Part shown: piece after piece, positions 1-8,186 of the stretch
Position numbering within the stretch: the first letter of the stretch is position 1
Layout: each line of letters opens with the position of its first letter
Source: Lachnospiraceae bacterium
GTDB lineage: Bacteria > Bacillota > Clostridia > Lachnospirales > Lachnospiraceae
Reading direction: 5' to 3'
Length of the DNA: 37,649 bases
Assembly: GCA_022792835.1 (NCBI GenBank)
Contig: JAAWBT010000013.1
Span: 1-37,649 of the forward strand
The notes under the pieces: model-generated
Database searches by the model: none
What the model saw: the letters and a program-made list of their open reading frames with translations, nothing else
What the model was told of the DNA's origin: nothing
Translations under genes and position numbers: made by a program

Positions 1-4
1 AAAC

Positions 5-454
5 TTACTTTCCTATCTCCAAAGCTTTCTGGGCCATCAGCTTGATCGCATTCAGCGCCGTTACATTTGCCTCATAGGAACGGGTAGCCGACATACTGTC
101 CACCGTCTCCTTAAGCGCATCCACATTGGGCAGGTTTACATATCCGTTTTCGTCCGCATCCGGATGATCCGGATTATAGACCTTGGTAAGCTCTGTATCA
201 TCCTCGATAATTTCTGCAACCCGGACGCCGGTCCGGCTGCTCACATATCCCTCTCCTTTAGAGACACTTCGAAGAACAGACTGGAAGGAACTGCCTCCAT
301 AGCTTTCCAGCACAACTTCTTTTCGGCGGTAAGTCCCGCCTGACTCAGTGCGGGTCGCATTCATGTTTGCAATATTTTCTGCCGCCACGTCCATGCGCAC
401 TCTCTGAGCGCTCATACCGGAGGCGCAGATATCAAATGAGCTTAAAAAAGCCAC
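5..454 (-). CDS. flgC: flagellar proximal rod protein FlgC
   Basis: FlgC is one of the proximal rod subunits of the flagellar basal body, exported by the flagellar type III apparatus and assembled in the periplasmic/cell-wall zone. The 149-residue product has the family length. It shows the N-terminal rod signature around NIANMNATRTESGG, the family-typical stretch around HPDADENGYVNLPNV, and the C-terminal coiled segment with SATRSYEANVTALN. The start is GTG at 454, with AGGAGG eight bases upstream. It follows cheY by about 20 bases, so it is probably cotranscribed with the fla operon. Its place is odd: flgC normally lies between flgB and fliE, but here it is about 13 kb downstream. The gene is complete, with its stop at 5-7. 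Confidence 0.95.
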   Translation of the reverse strand: MAFLSSFDICASGMSAQRVRMDVAAENIANMNATRTESGGTYRRKEVVLESYGGSSFQSVLRSVSKGEGYVSSRTGVRVAEIIEDDTELTKVYNPDHPDADENGYVNLPNVDALKETVDSMSATRSYEANVTALNAIKLMAQKALEIGK

Positions 455-475
455 CTATGATCCCTCCTGTCCTTT

Positions 476-835
476 TTAGCCTAAAATCTGATTCACAGCT
501 TCTACAATACGCTCCGCGTTGAAAGGCTTTACAATAAAATCTTTCGCGCCGTATTTGATCGCCTCCACCACCATGCTCTGCTGTCCCATGGCAGTACACA
601 TAACGATTCTGGCTTCCGGATTGCCCTCTTTGATCTTCTTCAGCGCCTGAAGACCGTCCATATTGGGCATCGTAATATCCATGAATACCATATCCGGTTT
701 CTCTGCTGCATATTTCTCCACAGCCTCGGCCCCGTCCTGTGCTTCTACAAAATCAGAAAATCCGTTTTTCGTCAGAGTATTCTTGATCATCATTCGCATA
801 AAGGCTGCATCATCCACTATCATTATCTTTGCCAT
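476..835 (-). CDS. cheY: chemotaxis response regulator CheY
   Basis: CheY is a single-domain receiver that, when phosphorylated by CheA, binds FliM at the flagellar switch and alters motor rotation. The roughly 119-residue product has the acidic pocket Asp8-Asp9, the phosphoacceptor Asp53 in VFMDITMP, the Thr/Ala switch region CTAMG and the conserved lysine in IVKPF. There is no output domain. The ATG at 835 opens the canonical MAKIMIVDD and has AAGGTGG eight bases upstream. An in-frame GTG at 847 is an alternative with a weaker case. The position between fliM and flgC fits the cheY copy that belongs to clostridial flagellar operons, so motor control is more likely than a transcriptional role. 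Confidence 0.95.
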   Translation of the reverse strand: MAKIMIVDDAAFMRMMIKNTLTKNGFSDFVEAQDGAEAVEKYAAEKPDMVFMDITMPNMDGLQALKKIKEGNPEARIVMCTAMGQQSMVVEAIKYGAKDFIVKPFNAERIVEAVNQILG

Positions 836-892
836 ATCTGTTTCCACCTTTTCCTCGTTTTTTAAATATATGTAAATTTAATTGCGCTCGTC

Positions 893-1975
893 TCACTCGG
901 CAGAAGCCTGTAAAAGTTCTTCAACCTCCTCATCCTCAGAAGATTGTCCCACCATGCCTTCAATCTGCACTGCCAGATTCTTCTTGGAAACCCCCATCCG
1001 CCCGGTAAACCAGGCCTGGCGTCCCACATAAAGGCTTATGCTGCTGTTTTCTGGCTTATTCAGATCAATGATATCCCCCACCTGCAGACGGTAAATATCA
1101 TTCAGATTAAGCTGGACTTTTGCAAGCTCCGCTGTAACAGGAAGCTGAGAATATCGAATGTTCTCCAAAATAATATCTTTATTATCCTGATAAGCAAATC
1201 CTTTCGCAATATGCTTCCGGCTGTCAATCATATAGAAAATCAGCTCCAGCAGGGTCCCTGGCATACAAATCCGGATTTTCTCTACTGCCAGACCAGCCAC
1301 ATCCACATTCAGATGGATAATCGCTACTGCTTCGTCAAGCCCCACATCCTGCAGCATACTGGGGTTGGACTCCACCCTCGCAAGCTGGAAATCCAGATTA
1401 ATATAATTGGAAAATCCATCCTTTAATGCCTGAATAAAATATTTTACAACCCGGCGGTATAGCGCCCGCTCCACATCCGAATACCGATAATCGCTGTCTT
1501 CGTGAACCACCCGGTCCCCGCCGCCCAACATGTGACTGATCAGAGTCAGGATCAGGCCCGGAGTCACATACATATACATGGCAATATTGTTCTTCACACC
1601 GTCCGGTGTCGCCACGTCGATCAGAGTAACATCATCGCTTTCATGAAGGCTGTTTACATATTCATAATACCGCTTCTCCTGAACATCAAGCACCGTGATA
1701 TCTGTCATGGCCCGGAAAATGCCGTTCACCTGGGAGGTTAAAATTCTGGCATAGTTTTCAAAAGAACTGGTGAGCATCTTCATCCGCTCTTTTGTAAACT
1801 TCCTCGGACTGTAGAAATCATACTTGTTGTATTTTTTCTCTTCAGCCGGCTTTACCGCCACAGGCTTCTCTTCTATCTTCGTCTCTTCCACCGGGGCGCT
1901 GTCGTCACCGCCACCGCCTCCCGCCATAGATTTAAGAAGCGCATCTATCTGATCCTGAGATAATACATCTGCCAT
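893..1975 (-). CDS. fliM: flagellar motor switch protein FliM
   Basis: FliM forms the middle of the cytoplasmic C-ring and receives CheY-P. The 360-residue product begins with the CheY-binding peptide form LSQDQIDALL at residues 5-14. A Gly/Glu/Lys-rich linker follows (about 18-50), then the CheC-like middle domain (about 55-250) and a SpoA/FliN-like C-terminal domain ending near residue 345, with an acidic tail. The ATG at 1975 is the natural start. motB lies 37 bases upstream and cheY follows 57 bases downstream. In related operons fliL usually precedes fliM and fliN or fliY follows it; neither is here. The FliM tail contains only one SpoA-like domain, so a fused FliN is not apparent. Confidence 0.95.
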   Translation of the reverse strand: MADVLSQDQIDALLKSMAGGGGGDDSAPVEETKIEEKPVAVKPAEEKKYNKYDFYSPRKFTKERMKMLTSSFENYARILTSQVNGIFRAMTDITVLDVQEKRYYEYVNSLHESDDVTLIDVATPDGVKNNIAMYMYVTPGLILTLISHMLGGGDRVVHEDSDYRYSDVERALYRRVVKYFIQALKDGFSNYINLDFQLARVESNPSMLQDVGLDEAVAIIHLNVDVAGLAVEKIRICMPGTLLELIFYMIDSRKHIAKGFAYQDNKDIILENIRYSQLPVTAELAKVQLNLNDIYRLQVGDIIDLNKPENSSISLYVGRQAWFTGRMGVSKKNLAVQIEGMVGQSSEDEEVEELLQASAE

Positions 1976-2012
1976 CGTTTCGCCACCTTTTTCTTAATTC
2001 TGCCACAAAAGT

Positions 2013-2945
2013 CTACTCCCCCGCAGGAGCAGACATAGGAGTCTGCATGCTGACGCCCTCTTCCGGCGCTACAGTTCCCTCCATAGGCGCAAAGCCCTCT
2101 CCATCCTGGGCAGGTGTCCCTGTCTCTCCCGGCTTTCCGGTCGTCACCGTAGTCCGGTCCGCATTGGCGCCGCTCGAATACTCTTCATAATAAGCATTGA
2201 GTGAGCGCTCATCGGCTCCCTCGTTGACAAGCAAAAGCTCTACCCGGCGGTTCTTTGCCCTTCCTTCGGAACTGTCGTTGGGCGCCACCGGTCGGAACTG
2301 CCCATAACTGAGCCCCACCAGCTTCTCCGGCTCAATGACATTCCGTTCCTGGATAAAGGTAGACACCTGCGCGGCACGCATGGCGGAAAGCTCTCTGTCC
2401 AACTTGGCCTCATTCTGTATGTCCGTCCTCTCCTGAGCCGTGTGGGCCATAATATTAATCAGACTGATCTGATCCGACAAGGGGTTAATTACGTCACAGA
2501 ACACCCCAAGCACTTCCTGCCCCTGCTCTGTCAGCTCATAGCTGTTCCCATTAAAAAAGGTTTTATTCTGAAAAGCGACATAAGTATAACCTTCTCCGCC
2601 AGAAACTGTAACTCCCTCCACACCCTTCTCATTGAGGGCCTCCACCAGCTGCTCATAGAGCTGTTCAATGGCCAGAGCTTCAATCTCCTCCAGTTCTTCC
2701 GGAGTGATATCCTCCGGATCCATTTTAATCTCCCCGCTGACCCCATCCTCGCCGTCCGGCTGATTGATTCCAACGGATTCTTCGGATGATGTCGGATAAA
2801 TACTCCGGATAAAAATCTTCAATTTATCCTGATCTATAGTAGACATCGAATATAGCATGACGAAAAAGCATAACAACAGCGTCACCATATCGCCATAGGT
2901 GTCCATCCAGCTGCCGCAGTCCTCGCCGCCTCCGCGTTTTTTCAT
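2013..2945 (-). CDS. motB: flagellar stator protein MotB
   Basis: MotB is the peptidoglycan-anchored half of the MotA/MotB ion-driven stator. The 310-residue product has a short cytoplasmic N-terminus and one membrane segment at about 19-35, starting TYGDMVTLLLCFFVMLY. Asp19 is the expected ion-binding residue. A plug/linker region rich in Asp/Glu follows (about 45-100), then an OmpA-like peptidoglycan-binding domain (about 115-240) with NIMAHTAQERTD and GRAKNRRVELLL. The Thr/Gly/Pro/Glu tail of about 65 residues is low complexity. The gene overlaps motA by four bases (ATGA), suggesting coupled translation. Sodium or proton use cannot be decided from the sequence. Confidence 0.95.
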   Translation of the reverse strand: MKKRGGGEDCGSWMDTYGDMVTLLLCFFVMLYSMSTIDQDKLKIFIRSIYPTSSEESVGINQPDGEDGVSGEIKMDPEDITPEELEEIEALAIEQLYEQLVEALNEKGVEGVTVSGGEGYTYVAFQNKTFFNGNSYELTEQGQEVLGVFCDVINPLSDQISLINIMAHTAQERTDIQNEAKLDRELSAMRAAQVSTFIQERNVIEPEKLVGLSYGQFRPVAPNDSSEGRAKNRRVELLLVNEGADERSLNAYYEEYSSGANADRTTVTTGKPGETGTPAQDGEGFAPMEGTVAPEEGVSMQTPMSAPAGE

Positions 2946-3772
2946 TCCTTTCCTCCTTCAGAAGGTGCAGAATTTCCTGCCTTGGCCAAAAGCTTCTTTC
3001 TGGAGCTCTGCTTCACAGCAGACAAAAGCCGCTCCCTCAAAGCCTGAGGGTTCTCACCTGCCATAATGGCCAGCACACCTTCTACGATTGTCGCACAGTA
3101 AAGCTCTTCTTCATCCTGCCTGATACGAAGTTTCTTTGCGATAGGCTGAAAAAACACATTGGCAAGGGCGCTGCCGTAGAATGTAGTGATCAGGGCCACG
3201 GACATATCCTGCCCCAAGGTGGCGGCGCCGCCGCCGTCATCGAAATTCATACCCTTCAACATGTTAATCAGACCGATCAGTGTACCAATCATACCAAAGG
3301 CCGGAGCATAGGCTGATCCTTTCTCATAAAACCCGGCCGCCTGGTCATGACGGAGCATCATGGTCTCCATTTCCTTTTCCAGAGCGTCCCGAACCTTATC
3401 CGGATCGCTGGCATCTACAATCATCAAAACACTCCGCTTCATAAAGGGGTTTTTGATCTCCTCAGCCTTTTCCTCCAGCGCCAAAAGGCCGCTCTGTCTG
3501 GCCACCATAGCCATATCCACCAACTGATCCACCAGCTTCGGAATATTGTATTTTCCTCCCTTAAACAAAATCCCGATATGCTTGGGGATTGCCGCCAGGG
3601 AAGACAGCGGATAGCTGGCAATCAGCGCTGCAAAAGTTCCGCCGATAACGATTACAATACTTGGAATATCTACAAAGTTCCCCAGCTTCCCCATATTTGA
3701 AAACTGGTCACTGATACCCATAACAGTCAACACAGCAGCCAGTACAAGTCCTACTAACCATGAAGGATCCAT
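2942..3772 (-). CDS. motA: flagellar stator protein MotA
   Basis: MotA is the rotating membrane subunit of the flagellar stator and works with MotB. The 276-residue product has four hydrophobic segments (about 5-22, 36-55, 150-172 and 185-208). The cytoplasmic loop between the second and third carries charged residues that contact FliG. The MotA/TolQ/ExbB core is visible in APAFGMIGTLIGLINMLKGM and ALITTFYGSALANVFFQPIA, including the conserved prolines. The start at 3772 lies in MDPSWLVGLVLAA. The gene precedes motB with a four-base overlap and follows flbD by about 43 bases. The Lys/Ser/Gly-rich C-terminus is slightly longer than the conserved core. Confidence 0.96.
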   Translation of the reverse strand: MDPSWLVGLVLAAVLTVMGISDQFSNMGKLGNFVDIPSIVIVIGGTFAALIASYPLSSLAAIPKHIGILFKGGKYNIPKLVDQLVDMAMVARQSGLLALEEKAEEIKNPFMKRSVLMIVDASDPDKVRDALEKEMETMMLRHDQAAGFYEKGSAYAPAFGMIGTLIGLINMLKGMNFDDGGGAATLGQDMSVALITTFYGSALANVFFQPIAKKLRIRQDEEELYCATIVEGVLAIMAGENPQALRERLLSAVKQSSRKKLLAKAGNSAPSEGGKE

Positions 3773-3815
3773 GTTTCAATCTACCTCCGTACTTCTTCTC
3801 ACTCTTGAATCTATT

Positions 3816-4028
3816 CTACCGCTCCCGCAAAAGCTTCCGCTCTTCCGGGGAGACACAGCTATGTAAAAACGCCACAATCTGTTCCTGGATTGATTCCACC
3901 GAATCCTTCACCAGATAATACTGTTTATTATTAAGAAGAATCTTCGTTTCAGGAATCTGTTCAATGCACAAAATCTGAAAGTAATTCAAAAACCACGTGG
4001 TACCATCTAATCCAATAACCTTAATCAT
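3816..4028 (-). CDS. flbD: FlbD family flagellar operon protein
   Basis: This is the small FlbD/SwrD family protein found next to flgE and motA in Gram-positive flagellar operons. In Bacillus subtilis the SwrD member is reported to raise motor torque; the function here is inferred from that. The conserved core is MIKVIGLDGTTWFLNYFQI, followed by IEQIPETKILLNNKQYYLVKDS and a helical end, the usual length of about 70 residues. I chose the ATG at 4028 because it begins the family motif. A longer in-frame reading to 4088 would add 20 residues without homology. It sits between flgE (84 bases) and motA (43 bases), which supports the identity. Confidence 0.88.
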   Translation of the reverse strand: MIKVIGLDGTTWFLNYFQILCIEQIPETKILLNNKQYYLVKDSVESIQEQIVAFLHSCVSPEERKLLRER

Positions 4029-4112
4029 ACACCCTTCATCCTCAAATGTCCATAGGACTTCCCCATATTGGAGCAATTTCTGCCCCAATATGGGAAGCCA
4101 TCCCCTTAACTA

Positions 4113-5147
4113 TTAACGTTTCATGTTTACAAGCTCTTCCAGAACCTGGTCACTGACCGTAATCATCTTGGAGTTGGCCTGGAAACCCCTCTGAGTCGTA
4201 ATCAGCTCAGAAAACTCCTTCGCCATATCCACATTGGAAGCCTCCACATAACCGGTGATCAGATTGGAAGCGCCGCCTGCGCCGGGCGCTGTCACTTCAC
4301 AGACACCGGAGTTGTCAGACCTTGACGCCGTATAATAACTGCCGCCGGACTTGGTGAGACCTTCCTGATTCTGGAAGGTGGCGATGGCCACCTGACCAAT
4401 AACCACTTCTTTGATAACCTCGACCTCAGTATAAGTGGGGTTTCCCGCGTCGTCCTCTCCCACAAGTGTCTCCTTTACTTTAATTCCGATTGTAACCTTT
4501 CCTTCATTATCAATCTTGACACTTTTCGCCAAAGCCGGGTCACCGTCAGCCTCACTATCTGAAAACTTTCCTGTATTTGTAATTATATTATTAGTAGTTG
4601 TGGAAGTCACCAGGCAGACACGGATCGGCTGCAGCTCTTCCTCGAACTCAATTGCATTTTTGGGATCCAGCGGATCCCCTTTTGTACGGAATCCATAAAC
4701 AAAGTTGTTACTGTTGCTGTCTACCAGATATCCGTCACTGTCGATCTTGAACTGTCCTACCCTGGTATACTGGAAATTGCTTCCTTTTACGTCTTCACTT
4801 CCAGTGGCTACACTGCTCACCGTCGGCATGGTCAGGAAAAATCCCTCGCCGTCAATGGTGGCCGTAAGCCCTCCCATCTGAGTCGGAGTGCTGGCCGCCA
4901 TATCCACCCAGATGGAGCCCATCATAGTACCATAGCCGTACTGAGCGGCGTTGACACCGCCGGAACCGCCGGAACTACCGGAACCGCTGGTGGAGTTGGT
5001 GGAGGTCTGGTACATAGCCTCCTTGAACAGATAGCTCTGAGACTTATAGCCCGCCGTATTTACGTTGGCCAGGTTATGGCCGATTACATCCAGTTTATTC
5101 TGATGTGCCCGCAGTCCTGCAACTGCAGAATCCAATGCTCTTAACAT
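4113..5147 (-). CDS. flgE: flagellar hook protein FlgE
   Basis: FlgE polymerises into the universal-joint hook outside the cell. The 344-residue product has the N-terminal flagellar rod/hook motif (AVAGLRAHQNKLDVIGHNLANVNTAGYK is the recognisable block, residues about 8-35) and the central hook signature near GEGFFLT. The C-terminal block contains VEASNVDMAKEFSELITTQR and ends in the coiled segment. A Ser/Gly stretch at about 52-65 is low complexity. The length is short for FlgE but too long for FlgG. Position after flgD and the flg-operon protein, and before flbD, is the standard FlgE place. A hook-basal body FlgG/F paralogue is the main alternative. The upstream gap of 78 bases carries a TATACT but no convincing -35. 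Confidence 0.9.
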   Translation of the reverse strand: MLRALDSAVAGLRAHQNKLDVIGHNLANVNTAGYKSQSYLFKEAMYQTSTNSTSGSGSSGGSGGVNAAQYGYGTMMGSIWVDMAASTPTQMGGLTATIDGEGFFLTMPTVSSVATGSEDVKGSNFQYTRVGQFKIDSDGYLVDSNSNNFVYGFRTKGDPLDPKNAIEFEEELQPIRVCLVTSTTTNNIITNTGKFSDSEADGDPALAKSVKIDNEGKVTIGIKVKETLVGEDDAGNPTYTEVEVIKEVVIGQVAIATFQNQEGLTKSGGSYYTASRSDNSGVCEVTAPGAGGASNLITGYVEASNVDMAKEFSELITTQRGFQANSKMITVSDQVLEELVNMKR

Positions 5148-5225
5148 GTTTTTTCTTCTTCCTTTCTGCTGTTACTCCAGAGTATACTTCAGATACCCCA
5201 GACCGGCATCCATTCGGTCCTGCCT

Positions 5226-5618
5226 TTACATAATAACAGCACTGTCGATATTTGTAAAGATTCTGTCTTTCATATCGTCGGCCGACATGGTGGTTATCAC
5301 CACATTATTGGGAACATTCACGATAAATACGCCCTGGCGGCCAATGACGGCCACGTCCTTTGCGCCTTTCTCCCTTGCGCCCCTTACGGCCTCTTCCAAA
5401 TCGCCCAAAAGCTCATTGTCCATGGCGATTCCTCTCTCCCCCATGCGCTTCGCCGCATGTTTGGAGAAATTTAGTCCCTGGTTCTCCTCCAGTGACCTGG
5501 CCCGCAGCATTTCACCGAAAGCAGAGCTGTCCGCGGAAGGCTGGCCTGCCGCCGCCTCCTGACCCGCGCTTCCTGCGCCCGGTCCGTACTGGAGCTTCCG
5601 TATCTCGTTTATGCTCAT
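5226..5618 (-). CDS. small flagellar operon protein (TIGR02530 type)
   Basis: This 130-residue protein matches the small conserved protein encoded between flgD and flgE in many Gram-positive motility operons (the TIGR02530 'flg operon protein' family as I recall it). The conserved core is FSKHAAKRMGERGIAMD, then a helix, then KDVAVIGRQGVFIVNVPNN and VITTMSADDMKDRIFTNIDSAVIM. The N-terminal 45 residues are Gly/Ala-rich and probably disordered. Its biochemical role is not established to my knowledge; location suggests help in hook assembly or export. It starts at ATG 5618, 17 bases after flgD, and is followed by flgE after 78 bases. Confidence 0.85.
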   Translation of the reverse strand: MSINEIRKLQYGPGAGSAGQEAAAGQPSADSSAFGEMLRARSLEENQGLNFSKHAAKRMGERGIAMDNELLGDLEEAVRGAREKGAKDVAVIGRQGVFIVNVPNNVVITTMSADDMKDRIFTNIDSAVIM

Positions 5619-5635
5619 AGGTCCGACTCCGTTTC

Positions 5636-6169
5636 TTAATTCACATCCTCACTCTGGTTTTCATCCTGATCTTCACCCAGATCCTCACCGCTGGAATTGC
5701 TGTCATCCACCGAATCCGTAACATCACCGATACCCAGAAGATGACTTAAAGGATGGTCCGTATTGTCTCCCTTAATTCTGAAGGTCGGAGAACTTCCCGT
5801 CAGATTTACAGACTCGATTATCCCAACCTTGCTTCCCGTCAGAATTTCGCTTCCGCCGGCTCCCGTTGTCGTAACGGCAACGGTCACTTCTTTGCCGACC
5901 ATTCCCGCCACATAGGTAGTGGTGCTCATGGCACTGGTAGCTGTCATGGTCTCTGTCATGCTGGAGAGAGCCTGCACCATGGCCATCTGGGTCATCTGGT
6001 TCATCATCTCACTGTTGTCCATGGGATTTGTCATATCCTGGTTTTGAAGCTGTGTCGCCAAAAGCTGGATGTAACTGGTGATAGTCAGCGTATTCTTTTC
6101 ATTGCTTTTGGCCGTATAGATCGTCGATGCGTAGGGATTGTCTGTCCCGCTGACATTGTTGATCGGCAT
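5636..6169 (-). CDS. flgD: flagellar hook cap/scaffold protein FlgD
   Basis: FlgD caps the growing hook and is needed for FlgE polymerisation. The 177-residue product contains the conserved FlgD N-terminal region, with FLKLLATQL-like text in the form YIQLLATQLQNQDMTNPMDN (about 33-52). This is followed by MMNQMTQMAMVQALSSM and the short beta domain with GKEVTV and GSKVGIIESV. The tail after about 145 is acidic, rich in Asp/Glu/Ser, and lacks family similarity; Gram-positive FlgD proteins often end this way. It lies between fliK (19 bases) and the flg-operon protein, the standard order. The start is ATG 6169. Confidence 0.93.
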   Translation of the reverse strand: MPINNVSGTDNPYASTIYTAKSNEKNTLTITSYIQLLATQLQNQDMTNPMDNSEMMNQMTQMAMVQALSSMTETMTATSAMSTTTYVAGMVGKEVTVAVTTTGAGGSEILTGSKVGIIESVNLTGSSPTFRIKGDNTDHPLSHLLGIGDVTDSVDDSNSSGEDLGEDQDENQSEDVN

Positions 6170-6188
6170 AATCCTTCTTCCTCCTCAC

Positions 6189-7646
6189 TTAAATAAATCC
6201 AAGTCTGAGCTGCTGCAGGAAGGAATCCTGGTCCTTTTGTTCTTTCTGTTCCTGATTTCCCTGATTTTCCTTTCGCTGCCGCTCTCCTTCACTCTGCTGC
6301 TCATCGTAAATCAGGCCTTTATCCGGCTGGTCCGTATAGATCAGTGTCTCCTGTCCGGTCCTCTCCTCCAGAATCGAGGCCAGCTCCGTCGCTTTCATGT
6401 TAAGAAGCTCCTGCGTCCTGGGATTGGTCGCCAGGATGGATACCGTCGCCTTCCCTGCCTGATAAAGAACCCGTATGGTCAGCTTTCCGAGCGCTGCCGG
6501 CTCCAGCTCAATAGTCATGTTTCCATTGCTTCCAGGTAATTTCCTGGCCATTGCCTGAGCAACATCGTTTACCAGAGAAGCCTCACTGGTCCTCACCGGT
6601 ATGGCTGACGACTGATCGGAGCCTGCCGGCTCCAGTCCAAGAATACCTGCAGTCCGAAGCTGTCCTGCTCCTTCAAAGAACTGCTGCACAGTCCCGTCTG
6701 CCGCCTGTAATCTTCCTCCACCAGTTCCGCCTAAGGAACTGTCTGCAAGGGCTCCCGGCTTTAATCCTCCCTCTCCTGCTTCTGGAAATCCTGACCTCTG
6801 GCTTTCGATCACCTGCTTCAAAGAAACCGGCTTTTCGGAAGCGCTTTCTGCCTGCTGTTTCTCCACGGCTTCCACCCGGGTTTCCTTCACTGCCACCTTA
6901 ATGGCCTTCGTTGACTGGCTCTCTGCCTTTGCTTCTTTTGGCAGCTCTTCTTTTCTGGAGGCCTTCACCGCTTCTGCAATCGCCTTCGTCGACTGACTTT
7001 CTTCTCTTGCTTCCTCAGGAACCAGTGAACTGATCTCTTCCCGAACGATGTTTGATTCTGATTCGGCTGTCTGCATGGTTGGTACTTCTGCTGATTTCGC
7101 CTGTGTCATCTCCGTCAAACTCTCCGGAATATTCTCGACTGCTCCATTCAGAAGTTCTGTCTGCTCTCCGTCCGCAAAAAGCACGGGTTCCTGGAGTTCT
7201 CCAGCCGCAGGCATCGTTTCCGGAAGTGCATCAAGTGCGGCCATGGTTTCCGGAATTTCTGCTATGGCTTCCATGGCTGTCAGTTGTTCCATCCCAGAAA
7301 TGGTTTCTTCTCCCAAAAGGGCTGCCCCAGTCTGACCTGCCATTTCCTGAAGCTGCAGGAGCATCTCAGCTGGAACTGTCTTGCCTTCTTCCAAACTGTC
7401 GGCTTCTTGAGCGTTTTGTGCATCGCTTTCCTTCTTGTCTGCCTTTGCGGGCTTCTTCTCTGCTTTCCTGGCATCCGAGGGCTTCTTCTGGGATTTGTCC
7501 CCAGAAACAGCCCTATCCTTACTGGAACTGTCTCGCTCTTTTAAAAGCTTCTGAAAGACTGCATCCGCACCGGCTGCCGCTTTGCTGCTTCCGGCTTTCG
7601 GTCCTGCCTGGATCATTGATACTACTTCTGCTCGAATTTTCTCCAC
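6189..7646 (-). CDS. fliK: flagellar hook-length control protein FliK
   Basis: FliK measures hook length and switches the export apparatus from hook to filament substrates. Of 485 residues only the C-terminal part (about 360-440) is conserved: ARKLPGSNGNMTIELEPAAL, then GKLTIRVLYQAGKATVSILA and an RTQELL helix, the Flg_hook domain. The long N-terminal region is Ala/Glu/Lys/Ser-rich, as expected for the flexible ruler. It contains a short internal duplication of ESQSTKAI within two copies of about 25 residues near residues 215-260. The extreme C-terminus is Gln/Glu/Lys-rich. Start is GTG 7646, with AGGAG six bases upstream. Identity rests on the domain plus its place between fliJ and flgD. Confidence 0.92.
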   Translation of the reverse strand: MEKIRAEVVSMIQAGPKAGSSKAAAGADAVFQKLLKERDSSSKDRAVSGDKSQKKPSDARKAEKKPAKADKKESDAQNAQEADSLEEGKTVPAEMLLQLQEMAGQTGAALLGEETISGMEQLTAMEAIAEIPETMAALDALPETMPAAGELQEPVLFADGEQTELLNGAVENIPESLTEMTQAKSAEVPTMQTAESESNIVREEISSLVPEEAREESQSTKAIAEAVKASRKEELPKEAKAESQSTKAIKVAVKETRVEAVEKQQAESASEKPVSLKQVIESQRSGFPEAGEGGLKPGALADSSLGGTGGGRLQAADGTVQQFFEGAGQLRTAGILGLEPAGSDQSSAIPVRTSEASLVNDVAQAMARKLPGSNGNMTIELEPAALGKLTIRVLYQAGKATVSILATNPRTQELLNMKATELASILEERTGQETLIYTDQPDKGLIYDEQQSEGERQRKENQGNQEQKEQKDQDSFLQQLRLGFI

Positions 7647-7708
7647 TCGTTTCTCCTTTCTTTTATATTTTTATTTCTTTTTATAATCATCGGCTTAAAC
7701 AGCCGCGA

Positions 7709-8167
7709 TTACCCTCTGTAGACCGGGCTCTCACCTGCCATATTGCGGACCACAAATTCCTCCACAAAAGCTTCTTCTTCCTTCTGCTCTGCCACCCGAT
7801 ATTCTTTCAGCCGCTTATCCTTCAGCTTTTCAAATTTAGAAGTATCTACTTTCGCATCGATTACTTCGTTCTTTTTTTTCTCTTCTTTTGTCTTGAGGAC
7901 CACCAGGCGTTCTTTTTCCTGTTCAATCCTCTCCTCCATCCGCTCGATACACATATCGTAAAGCAGATAGGTTTCTATGGAAGCACCGGCTGACTTCGTC
8001 TCATCAAAACTGTCTTCATAATCCGTAAGCCTGCCGTTTAATTGTCTGATCTCTTCTTTTTTATCATTTACACTTTTTAAGATAACGGCATGTTCCTTCT
8101 TCAGCCCATCCAGAACCTGTGTCTTATAATTTAAAACTGTTTCCAGACTATAATGAAACCGCTTCAC
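7709..8167 (-). CDS. fliJ: flagellar export chaperone/ATPase-coupling protein FliJ
   Basis: FliJ is a small coiled-coil protein that links the FliI ATPase ring to the export gate and escorts chaperones. The 152-residue product is almost wholly alpha-helical with heptad spacing (about 15-140). It begins with the family opening FHYSLETVLNYKTQVLDGLK and contains Lys/Glu-rich coiled segments such as RIEQEKERLVVLKTKEEKKK. Sequence conservation in this family is low, so the call depends strongly on position directly after fliI and before fliK. Start is ATG 8167, 19 bases after fliI. Confidence 0.9.
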   Translation of the reverse strand: MKRFHYSLETVLNYKTQVLDGLKKEHAVILKSVNDKKEEIRQLNGRLTDYEDSFDETKSAGASIETYLLYDMCIERMEERIEQEKERLVVLKTKEEKKKNEVIDAKVDTSKFEKLKDKRLKEYRVAEQKEEEAFVEEFVVRNMAGESPVYRG

Positions 8168-8186
8168 TTAAAAATCCCTCCATATC

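Noticed and set aside
7052-7993. 313-residue plus-strand frame
   Set aside because: It is antisense to fliK and fliJ, rich in Leu/Phe/Ser/Pro as expected from the reverse of Glu/Lys-rich genes, with no ribosome site or domain.
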